From Rhizophagus clarus (taxonomy: Eukaryota; Glomeromycota; Glomeromycetes; Glomerales; Glomeraceae), in NCBI GenBank assembly GCA_015698045.1, contig BLAL01000228.1:1043001-1107000 (forward strand): a DNA stretch of 64,000 nt, read 5' to 3'. The position numbers and the translations under genes are program-made. The notes under the pieces are model-generated. The model saw only the letters and a list, made by a program, of their open reading frames with translations. It was not told the DNA's origin and searched no databases. Each line of letters starts with the position of its first letter. The first letter of the stretch is position 1. This document shows, in pieces, positions 33,926 to 47,103 of this stretch.

Positions 33926-36900
33926 ATTTTCCATAATTTTAAATTTCCGGCATCAAAGTGTACATTTTTTCGTTCCTAATTAATTGCTTAAGCCTGTCCA
34001 CTGTTTCCCTGGTAACTATTTTAATAGGAAACATACTGTCTAGAGGCTGGAGTTTGTCCTCTAACAATGCAGTTTAAAGTAACAATGTTTTTTATCCGTA
34101 CATAAGCAATTCCATACAAATTTCTGAGAACACCGGACGGTATTATTGTTACTTTTTTTAAAATCATGACTTTTTTGGTGACTTGCAGTTAACAATTTAC
34201 CCCTAGAATAATTTTTTTGTGGAAAAAAAAATTTTCGGAAACCCTCCCAAGGGTAACGTGGTTATATAAGAATGAGGAAAAAAAACATAACTACATTATT
34301 TAACCTGTAATATAAATAAGCTGTGCTGAATAAAACTTTTTGCATAAATGACTAAATCAAATTGTAATTGATTATTAATCTAGCAACATTTATTAACATC
34401 AAATATTGCAGACAAAATTAACATGGCACAATGGACGATGATAGTAATATTTGGTATAACTGAATATATAAGGTCTAAATATTTCTATACATTTACATTG
34501 TTTAACAAAGCCACAGATATCAATCATTGAAGAATTATTATGTAGTGGTATAGACTACTATATAAGAAATTAATCAAAATATACGCCGTATGAATTCCGT
34601 ATATATAGTACCAATAACTCATCACAAAGCAGAGCTTATCACTTAGGAGTACTATTAATATGACGTTAGAATAAATGAGAAGACTGATCTAAAAAAAAAA
34701 AAAAATATTTAAATATCCGTTTCTTCTTGTTAGGTTCTTCTTTACTATGATCGTTCTTCTTACTAGAACTAATAGAGGGACGTTTGACAATCTTTTGTGG
34801 TGTCTTCGGTTGACTATAAGGAGGTACACACTCGCATAAATTTAACAAGTGGATATAGCGAAATTCTATCATTTCTATGCACGATAATTATTGCACTGAT
34901 GTAAATTTAGCTTGTTTTATTAGTTCTTTATATATTATAATTCATTATATATTATAATCCAAAGTTGCTCCTTTTAAGTGAATTGAAAAATATTTTTCTT
35001 GTACTTAAGTCTAAATAATTTTCAGTGAAAAAAATTATGCACTTTTTCAACTGAGTGTTCAAGCTCTCACGATGAAAGAACAACTATTTTATTCCTATAT
35101 ATATCATTGTTCATAAGATGTGTACCTATCTTCACCTCGGTGAGATAATTAAATATCATATTATTTATCTGAAAATGTCTCCAAATAATAAAAAAAGAAA
35201 AAAAGACCAAAAATATATTAACTTGAAATTCTTGAATATTATATCCTTCCGCATCATAAGTAAATAATCAATTTAGTCCATCTCCATATTAAATTTAAGA
35301 AAAAAAAATTTTTTTTTTTTTTTTTTTTGCGAACAAATATTTTTTGAATATGATGATTATCTTCAACCACGAATTTAATTAAATTTATTTTAAAAATTTC
35401 TAAAAAAAAATAAATAAATAATTTTTATTCTTTATAACAAATTGAGAGCTAATTTTATGATGAAAAATAAATGTCTGAATTTATTACGTAATACTGAAGC
35501 TTATTTAGATAATAATTTATCAGAATCTTCATGTTCAATATTTTCACTAACATTATTTTGGGAAAAAATTGACCCAGCCAGTCACAGGAAATAAATAACT
35601 GAAAAACTGTACATTCCTCCATCTGATTTCTTATTACTATTACTATTTAACGTTATTATTAATTTTAACTTAAGATTCCTTTGTTTATTACTATTTTATT
35701 TAGATATATTGCTCTAATGTTGCATTCCAAATAGAGATCTACATTCGATGGCGAGAAATACCTAGAAATACTACCTAAGATTTCATGAGGACCATATAGC
35801 TTTGACATCGCATTCTTCTGGTATTTTTATTTCCGTGTACCACCTGGTAAATAAATCCTTGACCAATCCGTGAACAGCTAAAGCTAAATAATCGCTGAAA
35901 TCAATTTGTATATGTGATTTTAAAATTTTTATATAAAAATAAAATTTTATTTCTCCGTTGCGTAAGTGATACTATACATATATGGATCCTGCCGGTGCTT
36001 GGCTGTAATGTATATATTAGTGCATTATCCCTATAAACTCCTTATACTAAATTATACTAATTTATACCAAATGGGCCTATCCATATCTAAATTAACTCAA
36101 ATTCATGCAAAAAATGAACCGAATTTAAGCCAAATTATACATGAAAGCTCTAGTATAAGAAATTTTAAAGCATAAAGAATAATTCACGAAAAGACTGATT
36201 TGAAATTATATAATATCCTTTAATATTTTTTTTTTAAACCATGAATAGTCATCATTGACGTCAATATTGTCCATAAATCTATAACATGTAGTTATATGTT
36301 ATATTCATATTTTTGGTTCAAGCTATTTAAAATTATAACCAATATGAAAGGAATTTTGATTATCTGTTGTTTAAAGATTATTTTCCTTTATAATAGATGC
36401 GTAAATGGTTATTGAGAAATAAAATAAAATTATTCTTAGTTCTCATTCGTACAAGAAATTTATCCATACAATGATTGCAATGATTTATTATTATAAATTT
36501 TTATTTTAATTACTCCACTTTGTCTTTGTAAATTAACTAATAAATTATGATATCAATTGAAGGAATTAAAGACCCTTTAACAATTTCATAGAGCTTAAAT
36601 TAGATAATATTATTAAATAACACTGCAAGTCCATTTTCTTAGAGAATTACTCTTACCTTGCATTATATATTGTCGAAATATAATCGTATAATTATAACAT
36701 GTTGTTTTTGTGAAGTAGTAAATTAAATTAATTTTAAAAAATATTTATTGATAAGGCAATCATTATCGAAGCAGGTAGTCTAAATAAATTTATTTCATTA
36801 AAATAAATTATTCACGTGATTAAAAATCGAATATACATCATACATGTAACAGTACACAAACTTTTGAGAAACCCTATATTAGCTTTATTAGGAGTAAATG

Positions 36901-36941
36901 ATCGACAGTTACCTTTGGCGTTTTGATGATACCATATTGTT
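33926..36941. other. Intergenic; no gene supported
   Basis: About 3 kb of AT-rich DNA. The minus frame at 34666-34872 (PPYSQPKTPQKIVKRPSISS, with a lysine-rich end) has a less biased composition than its neighbours but lacks support. The plus frame at 35966-36175 is also unsupported. A run of A followed by about 22 T at 35303-35328, and an A-run just before 36980, are the main low-complexity tracts. Confidence 0.45.
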
Positions 36942-36950
36942 TATAAATAG
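36942..36950 (+). promoter_or_regulatory. Candidate TATA box of the kinase-Sel1 gene
   Basis: TATAAATAG lies 115 bases upstream of the ATG at 37065. Between it and the start lies an A-tract of about 23 bases (36957-36979), which may act as a nucleosome-excluding element. Confidence 0.4.
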
Positions 36951-37064
36951 CTAAAACAAAAAAAAAAAAAAAAAAAAAATACGCATTTATAATTTTTTTT
37001 TTCAATTTTTGAAAGCGTAAACTAAATTATTCAGTTAGAATTTTCTATACGACTATACCCAACC

Positions 37065-39965
37065 ATGTCTAAAAACGTTGATTGGAATGAATGGATTGAA
37101 GATGCCATTTCTAAAAAACTTATTAAATATTATGAATACAAAGATTTTTCTAATATTCAAGAAATTGGTACCGGAGGTTTCGCAAAAGTTTGTCGTGCAA
37201 ACTGGAAGAAATCTCATATCCGTTATGCATTAAAATCATTTATTAAAATTGATAATGTTACAGTTAAAGCAATTGCTAGTGAGGTAATTATAATTTCATA
37301 TTTCTTTAATATTTATTGTAATTATATAATTTTTTTTTTTTTTAATTCAATGTTTTTTTACTGCCTAGATTCAACTCCATCGTGAAGTTGATCACCATGA
37401 TAATGTCATCCGTTTTTATGGCGTCACAACTTCCATTAAAGGTATGATAGCTTCGTCATATTATTTTATTTATAATATATAATGGCTAATTAACTCATTT
37501 TTAAATTTTTCTTTTAAAAGAAAATCAAAGAAAAGAATATTCATTAGTAATAGAATATGCTGATAATGGCACCCTCCGAAACTATTTGAAAGAAAATTTT
37601 AAAAATCTCAATTGGGATGATAAATATAAACTTGCATTTCAATTAGTTCATGCAGTATCATGTTTACACGATGAGGGAATTATTCATCGTGATTTGGTAA
37701 ATATTAATAATTTATATAGTATTTTATTTCAATGATTATTTTATCTTAATTAATTGTATTATTTTTATGTAATTTTTAATAGCACTCTAATAATGTGTTA
37801 GTACATCAGCATGCTGTTAAGCTATCAGATTTTGGCTTATCAAAAAGAATTGAGGAAACATCCAATTCTCAGTCAAAAATATTTGGATTAATTCCTTACA
37901 CTGATCCAAAAAGTTTTAATGAAGATATAAAGCCAAAATATTTATTAAATAAAAAAAGTGATGTTTATAGCATTGGCGTGTTATTATGGGAAATTTCTAG
38001 CGGTCATCCTCCCTTTCATGATTGTATACCATATGGTGTTGGTTTAGCTATAAAGATTTCACAAGGCCATAGAGAGACACCTATATCTGAAACATCTAAA
38101 GACTATATAAAGATTTATACCGGTGTGTATAAATTACATTTAATAATATGTTTATAAACAGTATGATTTTAATTAATTAAAATATGTTTTCTTTTATAGA
38201 TTGTTGGAATATTGAACCTGATAATCGACCAACTATCAATCAAGTAATTGATAAATTAAAAGCAGTTATAATAAAAGAAAACATAATTATAAAAGATTTT
38301 CACTTATATAATGATAACAAAGATATCATCCAATCATTAGATAATCATCAGCCTAATTCAGATGCAGAAATCTTAGAAAATAATTATTATCATGAAAATT
38401 CATTACAAGGTATTGATTTCACCAAAATAAAAGAAATAGAATCTTCGATGTTATCAAATAACCAAACTGAAAATGACTTTAACATAATAGTCAGTGATAT
38501 AGTTAATTTTCTTGAAAATAATAGTAATGAAATAGGAAAGCAGAAAGTTCTAAATTATCTTAATAATCAAAATATAACTTTGCAAGAATTAAATGATCTA
38601 TTATTAAATAATCAAAATAATCCAAATTATATTTTTTTGCTTGGAGAATTTAGTTATTTTGGAATTGGAACAGTTATTGACAAGAAAAAGGCATTTGAAT
38701 TATATCAAAAGGCGGCAGATTTAGGAAATGCAGATGGAATAAATAATTTAGGAGACTGTTATTTTTATGGAATTGAAACAGATATTGACAAGAAAAAGGC
38801 ATTTGAATTATATCAAAAGGCAGCAGATTTAGGAAATGCATCAGGAATAAATAATTTAGGATATTGTTATCGACATGGAATTGGAACAGATATTGACAAG
38901 AAAAAGGCATTTGAATTATATCAAAAGGCAGCAGATTTAGGAAATGCATTAGGAATAACTAATTTAGGATATTGTTATCAACATGGAATTGGAACAGATA
39001 TTGACAAGAAAAAGGCATTTGAATTATATCAAAAGGCAGCAGATTTAGGAAATGCAAATGGAATATATAATTTAGGAAATTGTTATGATGAAGGAATTGG
39101 AACAGATATTGACAAGAAAAAAGCATTTGAATTATATCAAAAGGCAGCAGATTTAGGAAATGTAAATGGAATAAATAATTTAGGATATTGTTATGATAAT
39201 GGAATTGGAACAGATATTGACAAGAAAAAGGCATTTGAATTATATCAAAAGGCAGCAGATTTAGGAAATGCAAATGGAATATATAATTTAGGAAATTGTT
39301 ATGATGAAGGAATTGGAACAGATATTGACAAGAAAAAAGCATTTGAATTATATCAAAAGGCAGCAGATTTAGGAAATGCATCAGGAATATATAATTTAGG
39401 ATATTGTTATGAAGATGGAATTGGAACAGATATTGACAAGAAAAAGGCATTTGAATTATATCAAAAGGCAGCAGATTCAGGAAATACATTAGGAATAATT
39501 AATTTAGGAAAGTGTAATCAATATGGAATTGGGACAGATATTGACAGGAAAAAGGCATTTGAATTGTATCAAAAGGCAGCAGATTTAGGAAATGCATCAG
39601 GAATATATAATTTAGGATATTGTTATCGACATGGAATTGGAACAGATATTGACAAGAAAAAGGCATTTGAATTATATCAAAAGGCAGCAGATTTAGGAAA
39701 TGTAAATGGAATAAATAATTTAGGATATTGTTATGATAATGGAGTTGGAACAGATATTGACAAGAAAAAGGCATTTGAATTATATCAAAAGGCAGCAAAC
39801 TTAGAAAACAGGATAGCTCAATATAATCTTGCTTCAATGTATGAAAGAGGAGTAGGAATTGTTAAAGATATAAGTAAAGCAATTTATTGGTATGAAAAAT
39901 CAGCTGAACAGGGGTATCAAAAAGCTCAAAGTAAGTTAAATCAATTAAAATTACAAAAGTTTTAA
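37065..39965 (+). CDS. Protein kinase with C-terminal Sel1 repeats
   Basis: Five exons fit perfectly: 37065-37283, 37369-37441, 37521-37696, 37783-38122 and 38200-39965. All introns are GT-AG, and the total is 857 residues. The kinase domain occupies about residues 30-290. The glycine-rich loop is IGTGGFAKV (34-42), the ATP lysine is in ALKSF (K57), the catalytic loop is HRDL-HSNN (153-160, built across an exon junction), and DFG is at 172-174. The activation segment ends IPYTDPK instead of APE, and CWNIEPDNRPT closes the C-lobe. All catalytic residues are present, so it should be active; the style is TKL. After an acidic, Asn-rich linker (about 300-420) come twelve Sel1 (TPR-like) repeats, which normally scaffold protein-protein contacts. 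The substrate and pathway are unknown. Long antisense frames across the repeats are composition shadows. Confidence 0.92.
38661..39848 (+). repeat. Eleven 108-bp coding repeats (Sel1)
   Basis: Eleven in-frame units of 36 codons, each GIGTDIDKKKAFELYQKAAD followed by LGN-x-x-GI-x-NLG-x-CY. Nine of the first ten are nearly identical in DNA as well as protein; variation is confined to about six positions after LGN and CY (e.g. NG/SG/LG, DE/DN/RH/QH/ED). The eleventh drifts (AANLENRIAQYNLASMYER), and a twelfth, diverged unit lies beyond 39849. This is recent tandem amplification or gene conversion, and copy number probably varies between strains. Confidence 0.93.
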
Positions 39966-42160
39966 TGTGTTATTTTTTAAATATTAAATTATAAAAATTT
40001 AAATTGTGGATAGTAGTGATGAGTCTTATAAAATATTTGCCGCGTAAGCGGCAAAATTTTTTTACTGTAATCCATGGAAATTCCATGGAATTTGCAAATT
40101 CATGCCACTAATTATACCAAATTTTATTCCATTAATTATAAATATTTTACTATTCAGTAGTTTATTATAAAAGTTCAGAGATTACAAAATACTAAATTTA
40201 ATTTTAAAGTAGCCAATACTACGGACTAGTGATTACCAAATTCTATTATTACCAGTTATATTTTATTATTAAAAGTTACAATATATTGTCACTTTCTAAT
40301 TCTTATGAATCATCAATTTTTAAGTAAAAAAACCATCCAAAATAATGAAATTAAAAATCAAATTATAGAAGAATCTGTTTATAAACAATATTAAAGTCAA
40401 AGAAATTTTTTAAAAAAGTGTATCAAAAAAAACAAAAAACAATAATATAAAATTAATCACCTTACTTGAAGTCATTTTACTGACCATTAAAGTCAGATAA
40501 CAATTTTAAGATCATTAAACCAATAAATTGATGCCAATTTTGTTGATGATTATTTACGCTTAGTATAAGAAAGAATTGCATAAATAATACTAAAAATAAT
40601 AATGAAAATAAAATTTGTTGAGCGTACATTGCATAATGAAATTCTGTAGTGGAACAAATAATAGAGATCATAAAAAAAATCATTTTTGTATCATTACAAT
40701 ATGAAATAATTATTTTCGATGGTACAAATATTTGTAAAACAACGTCAATAAATGTGATAATTATATATAAAATTTTAAATTAAACAATAATTTTATTATT
40801 TTATTAATAATGATTCACATTTAGAAACTTTCATTCATATTAGCGGTTCAAAATTGGTTATCTGTTATCTCTTGTTAAATAAAAAAGAAAAAAAACCTAA
40901 ATGAAGTTACCGAAAAAAAAGACTCTAATATGAATAATATTGTACATATGCATATGTAAAATATCAAAAAGTTAGTTTAAAAAAAAATAGAAGTAACAAT
41001 TAAAACTTTCTCTTCTTTTTTTATAGAGGAGTTTCGTGTCACACAAATTGATTTACAATTATGAACTAATCTCGTTGCCATCCAACTATTTTAGCAAAAA
41101 TAAATTTTAACAATTTTTTTTTTTTTTTTTGAAAATTATGATTATATTTCTTTTAGATATTTGATCAATTGTCTTGTAATATCAAAACAAGATTTAATAT
41201 CAAATAAAAAAATTTAAAATAACTTACTTCATGATTTAAGATTGGCAGATATAAAATTTAGACGTAATGTTTATACCAATAACGTTTAATTAATATAATG
41301 TTGTGTATTCTTGAAATTGCTATGACCAGATCCTTGGTCTTTAATGATTACTGATTAACTATTGATAAGTCAGATTTGTTTAATGGATTGTCTAAATTCT
41401 AAGGCGGTCATGATTTGATTTTCGGCAAGTTAGGATCTAATCAAAAAATTATATGTAACCCACACTATCATGCTATAAATCCAAGAAATAACTATAGTAA
41501 TTTGCAGCTATTTTAATACCAATAGATTATTTGATTAAGGAATTTATAAATTTAGTAAATATTATTTTATATTCAGTTAAAGTTTCGTTTTAATAAACTA
41601 TAAATATATCTAATAAAAGCCTAGGATTGAAGATGTTAATTAGTTAGTTATAAATTTTAATAAATAAATACCATGTATGTATAACGGCTTTAAATAAGCT
41701 TAAAATTTTATGGAAATATTGAAATATTGATCTTTATATCAAATTTTTTTTAATATGAAAGATTTTAAGTATTAAAATAATACTAAAATTATAAAAAAAA
41801 AAATATTAAATGTAAGATGAAATTTTTTTACATTACGTTACTTCCTAATATGTTCACGTAATTTGTATGATGGCAAATGTTTATTTTTGATTTGGATGTT
41901 TTGTGCATACTGTAACATTTACATTAAAAAAGAATTCTTAAAATAATTTATTTATAAAAATAGTTTTAAATACACATAAAAACAATAATTGTTCATGAAT
42001 GTTCAAAACTAGCATAACAAAAATTAATATCTAAATCTCCAAGGCCTATTTAATTTAAAAAAAAAAGTACTAAAAATATGCCATAAAGTGTAAAAACAAA
42101 AGTAATTTTATATAAAATATTGATAATTTATTCATATTAACTTTTTTTATATACCTTATC
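39966..42160. other. Intergenic; contains a perfect 8-bp-stem hairpin at 40036-40055
   Basis: TTTGCCGC-GTAA-GCGGCAAA is followed by a T-run, 71 bases after the stop codon of the kinase gene. It is the most GC-rich word for kilobases. Just after it, CCATGG occurs twice (TCCATGGAAATTCCATGGAA, 40072-40091), another palindromic tract. The minus frame at 40477-40683 is hydrophobic by A/T bias and is not called. The rest is plain AT-rich spacer. Confidence 0.5.
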
Positions 42161-42169
42161 TAAATTATC

Positions 42170-42660
42170 AAATCCTTACCCTTTATAAATATCCCAATAT
42201 CCTTACCCTTTATAAATATCCCAATAGTTCAGTTATTAATCTTCAAATGACAGTTCATCCCATGCGGTTTTTACCAATTCGGCTCTGAACTACTATTTTT
42301 ATCATTCCTTTGTACCATTTCACCTTAATAACTTTATTTGGTATATTTTTTTATTGATTACTTTTATTTTCTTATTACTCTTCCCCCTCTCTTATAATTA
42401 TAATTTTTTTTTTTTACTCTTTTTTTCGCATTTCATAGAATTTAATTTTTTTATATTTATTTTTTATATACTCTTATCTAAATTATCAAATCCTTACCCT
42501 TATAAACATCCCAATAGTTCAGTCATTAATCTTTAAATGATAGTTTATCCCATGCGGTTTTAACCAATCTGGCTCTGAACTACTTTTTTTATCATTTCCT
42601 TATCATTCCTTTGTACCATTCTTACCTTAATAACTTTATTTGGTACATTCATTTTCTTTA
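42170..42660 (-). repeat. Dispersed repeat, two reversed units
   Basis: Two units matching, in reverse complement, the pair at 25630-26126. The proximal unit (42180-42410) is close to the 25640-25850 copy over more than 150 bases, including 'aggaatgataa', 'ggtgaaatggtacaaagg' and 'gcatgggatgaactgtcatt'. The second spans about 42470-42660. A 30-bp sub-repeat (cccaatatccttaccctttata) is duplicated at 42176-42230. These copies lack the mariner-like insertion. Confidence 0.75.
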
Positions 42661-43800
42661 TATTTTACTTTTTATGCAAGTGTTATCACGCGTTTAGTCT
42701 GTGCCTCGAATAGAAAGGGTTAAAGTTTCTTAAAAGACACGAAATGCATAAACGAAAATAGAACGAAATGTTCACGAATATAATACTCAACACTACAAAC
42801 TAACTACTACAAATAAAACACACCACAATAAAACAAAAACAATGTCTACTAATACTTCGGATAACACAATCTAAACTTCCTGTTAGATTATCCTGGTGTT
42901 AATCACCTTTTATTAGAGAAAAATACTGCTCTTTTATATTTTTATTCCTAATCTACTTGCACATGTAGCAATTTCGCGCCTACAAACTTACCAATAGCAC
43001 CATTATAATCAAGTATAATTAAATTCTCGATTACTATTCTATAAGTTTCACATATTCATATAATTCGTATGATCTAACATTCCAGGTCTAACTAATTAAG
43101 TAATTTCACTAATATTATAATAATTAACCTGACACTTATAATTGAATACTTATGAGTCAAATGATAATAATACTAAATGTGTGTTAAAACTATATAAACT
43201 AAAGATAAATGTTTCATATTATAATATACTCAGCCATAACCATGAGACTTCTGCGCAATACACCAGGTGACTTATTCGATCTCCAACTATTTCCATGGGT
43301 AACCCTGGTAACAATTTGAATAATGCCTAAAATTTTGGTAACACAAGTTATCAATATGATATATAGAGTGGATTTTTATTTTGGATGATCAACATATGGT
43401 AGATTTATCAAAAAATACGGGTGGATTTCAAAACAATTTTAACGGTCATGTCATTCACCATTTTTACCAATAAATAATCAAGGTATATAATAACAAATCT
43501 TTTAATTAATTTTTATTATCAAAAACATTTTTTTCTAATTATTACTTTTTTATTTAGACGTTTACTCATAAGATTAATTAATGTATCAAATACATTTTCT
43601 CCAACATAATTTAACCAAACTCTACAAATCAATTCTTTACAAACCCTACAAATCAATTATTTTTACAAAGGTTAAATATTATGGAATACTAATATTCATT
43701 AATATTCCTTGAAGTTCATCTGTCTGTGATGAAAAGATATAGAGCTACAATAATAGCTTAAGAATCAAATTACTCAAGAATCACTATACCGTACCAGAAG
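42661..43800. other. Intergenic; no gene supported
   Basis: Non-coding by every frame. Around 43243-43330 a slightly GC-richer piece reads MRLLRNTPGDLFDLQLFPWV on the plus strand before a stop, possibly a dead exon, unrecognised. Confidence 0.35.
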
Positions 43801-43804
43801 TAAG

Positions 43805-44080
43805 AAAAGATTTATTGTTGATATTCTAAAATCATACACATGTTTATTCTCCTTATGGATAAAGGAAAGGAGAAACAGCATTTGAAAAAAAATAGGGCTG
43901 ATATTAGAGGAAAAAAAATTTTGATTTATCAATATTATCAACCATGATTTATTTGCCGACATTTTAAAATCATACACACCTTATGAATAAAGAAGCAGCA
44001 TATGAAAAGAATAGGGTTGATATTAAATGAATAATCATAGAAGAAATTTTGATTATCAATATTATCAATCAATGGAGAAA
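43805..44080. repeat. Tandem duplication of about 140 bp
   Basis: Two diverged copies: about 43805-43940 and 43945-44080. Both contain 'aaatcatacaca', 'gaataggg(c/t)tgatatta', 'aattttgatt(t)atcaatattatcaa' in the same order. Confidence 0.65.
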
Positions 44081-44189
44081 TGACCGTTAAATGGAATTAA
44101 TAGGTGGGAAAGATGAAGAAAATCATAAATTGGAAATAGGTTCTTTTAAAGTTTTTTATTAGATTAAATTAATAGATTAACTTTTTATT

Positions 44190-44300
44190 ATATTTTAAAA
44201 TTTAGAAAATAATCATTTAAAAAAAGAAAGAAAGAAAAAAAATTTAGAAAATAATCATTAAAAAAAAAATGAAATTTAGGAAAAAATTTAGAAAATAATC

Positions 44301-44341
<41 letters not shown>

Positions 44342-44345
44342 GAAA
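44190..44345. repeat. Low-complexity tandem with a 35-base poly(A) run
   Basis: Several units of 'atttagaaaataatcatttaaaa' end in an uninterrupted run of 35 A (44305-44339), the longest homopolymer in the window. Its length is likely unstable in sequencing and in vivo. No TE body precedes it on either strand. Confidence 0.7.
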
Positions 44346-47103
44346 AAACATTTAAAAAATAAGAAATTTAGAAATAATCTAAATTTTACTTATTATCAAA
44401 TTATCAATTTAGTAAAATTCTGTTTTTAGAAATAACGAAATAACGTAATTTAACAATCAAAAAATCTCATTTATATTTTTAAATAGAACTTCAATGATAA
44501 ATTTAAATATTAATAAAAAAAAAAAGTAAAAAACACTAGTGAAATATTTGGTTATTAAATTTATTGACATATTTCGTAAAAAAAAAAAAAAAAGAAAAAA
44601 AAATTTCTCATTTAACAATGCATTAATCGATTTAGTCTTTTAGTTTGTAAAACGTCATGTTGATTGCAAAAAAATATGAAAAATTGCTATTTGATTATCG
44701 ATCACCTGAATAGTCTTAATAATCCGTGAAAAGCCATAGTTTAAAAGTAAATATCACGTAAAAAAAAAAAAATTTAAATGGTATAAGTCCAAACATAGAT
44801 TAAATCGTATATTTTTCATTAGTTAGTCACGATTTATTTAGCGAACAGAAGAGCGAACAGAAGAAATGTTTATTATCGAATGGATGAAAAAAACTTTAAT
44901 TTAATTGATGTAATGAAAGTTCACACCTGCGTAAGCTAAAAAAAACAATAAAAATCAACTTTTTTTTCAAAAATTAAAAATTACTATATGGACGGATGCA
45001 TTATATGAAGATCGGGATGGTTATCCCTTTCTTCTTCTAATGTTATTAAACCTCTTTCTTTTCTATTCTATATTATCCTAATATAGATAGCTCCTTTCGT
45101 TTAGTATAGTTCAAGTAGACGGGCAGTCTTATTACAGGTATTACACTTTTGTGTGTACAATTTTTCAGTATTTATCAATGCGGCAACATTCGCTAATATG
45201 CTGCTACTATAATTATCAAAGAAAAAAATTAACAATATTTTGTTTTAACAACTTTATTAAATTTAAATTTTATAAAGAATAATAACTTTAAGTTTAAAAA
45301 TACATATACATATAAAATAAAATTTCAATATCTACCATCACATGATACGGTAATAGTACAATAAAATTGGCGATCAGTAAGGTTGATTTTGAAATGCCAA
45401 AGGGTTTGACTGGTGAGTCACCAGTGGTGACCCGACGGGTTGACTCGAAAAAATCGGGTCGTCCAATTAAAAATAATACAATTTTTCGTATATTCCTACG
45501 CGGCTACTCCTAATACTCTTCATTTATTAAAATTTTCTACAAAATTTCTAAATCTATCGAGAAGATGGTTTTGATTAATATAATAGGTGGGGTTGGAGAT
45601 AATAATATGACGACGAATAAAGAGAATATTATGATAATTTGAAATAATCCCAATAAAAATTAATTCTAATATCATGTGTTGACCTTGTTAAATACATATC
45701 ATTGTAATTGTGTAGTGCATAATATTCGTATAATTATGCGGGCTTGCATATTTATATTTTTAAAATAATAATTTTATGAAAACCCCTTGTGTGCAGCCAT
45801 GTAAAAATTTTTTTTGCCACCTGATTTCTATATATTTTTCTGGGTCCTAGAAAAACATTATGTTTAAAAAAAGCACATTGTACGTAAACGTTCACAGAAA
45901 ATGTACGGAAAACATACGAAAACACATTCTCATTGTCGTAAGTTTTCAGCTACAGTATTTCAACCATTTTGGAAACGAAAAAGTATGTTATATTTATTCA
46001 TTATTTTGCGTTTTATCAGAGGGATTTTTAAGAAAAATACACATACAATTTCGGTGCCAATCGTAGGCTTGATTTTAAAGATATTAAATTCCGTTCAATA
46101 TTTTGAAAAAGAATTATACTTCCCTACGGGACCCGTTGTGAGACTGGAGCTATCATATTTATTTATCGTTATTATTTATTTATCCATTTAATAGTGTGTA
46201 TATTTTTTTATTTACTTTTATTTTTTGGTTTTATTTTTTCCGGTAGTAACCTCAAATACAGAATACTTTCTTTAAAACTGATATAGTTTCATGTGATTAA
46301 GGTATGATATGATTGGCTTGGACAGAGAAACTCCTGTACTACTCACGTGACGATTTCACATTACGCATATCTAAATGAGAAGGCTTAGATTTTAAATTTT
46401 AAATAATACAAAAACTTATATTTTCGATAGTTTACTTTCATGGTACTACAGCAAGCTACAAATATCAATCATGACTTAGCCGTGATCCACTTCAATTATC
46501 GGCAAATAAAATAATGTAAATGTTAATAGTTTTCCGATTTAAATTCAAAGATAAAGCGTTTAATAATGAAATATTTGTTTTATTTTTACCTATAAATTTA
46601 GAAGTTACAGTATGATATTAAATTTTAATATACTTGAGGTTTCGTCAAGTTACAGAAATTTTGCTCAGTTTCGCCAATTTCGGAAGTTTGGGCAAACTTC
46701 GCTAGGTTTTGCCAGTTTTATAATAATTTCACCTTTTCTAGGTTTCAGTTTCGGAATTTCGCCAATCAAAAAACAGTTTCGCCCGAAACATTAGCATGCG
46801 CTGTTTCTCTAAATTGCGGAAGTTTTAATGTTAAATGATTTTGAAATTAAAATAATATCCAAAATGAAAATAAGTTCCTGGCTAAAATTATCAAAAGTTA
46901 TCCAAAAAGGAAAGACCAACATTATTTTGAGACTTTTTCGGGAAATTCTGTTGTATCTCTTAATGGACCGATGATTGCACACACAGTAGTAGTGTTTCGA
47001 TTCGGATGAAAACCATCATCCAGATAAATTTAAAAAATTATCCGAATAATCCGAACCGGATAAAATCCAGGTATATTCGGATAAACCGCAATCCGGATAA
47101 GTA
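44346..47103. other. Intergenic with transposon-like word clusters
   Basis: No intact gene. Two overlapping plus frames at 45860-46191 (the second containing KFSATVFQPFWKRKS) are not recognised. At 46635-46800 TTTCG-containing words recur at least ten times (TTTCGCCAATTTCGG, GTTTCGCCC), and at 46990-47105 ATCCGGATAA/ATTCGGATAA words cluster; both look like subterminal repeats of decayed DNA transposons. At 45395-45460 a GC-richer block (GGTGAGTCACCAGTGGTGAC) is near-palindromic. Confidence 0.45.

Noticed and set aside
38674..39837. Three long antisense frames with repeated FDIIQMPFSCQYLFQFH units opposite the Sel1 array
   Set aside because: They exist only because the 108-bp coding repeat is a multiple of three and its antisense happens to lack stops. 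No splice, start or composition evidence supports expression.
45860..46191. Two overlapping plus frames of 68 and 96 codons
   Set aside because: They overlap each other, lack recognisable motifs and have no splice or promoter context. They were left as uncertain intergenic sequence.
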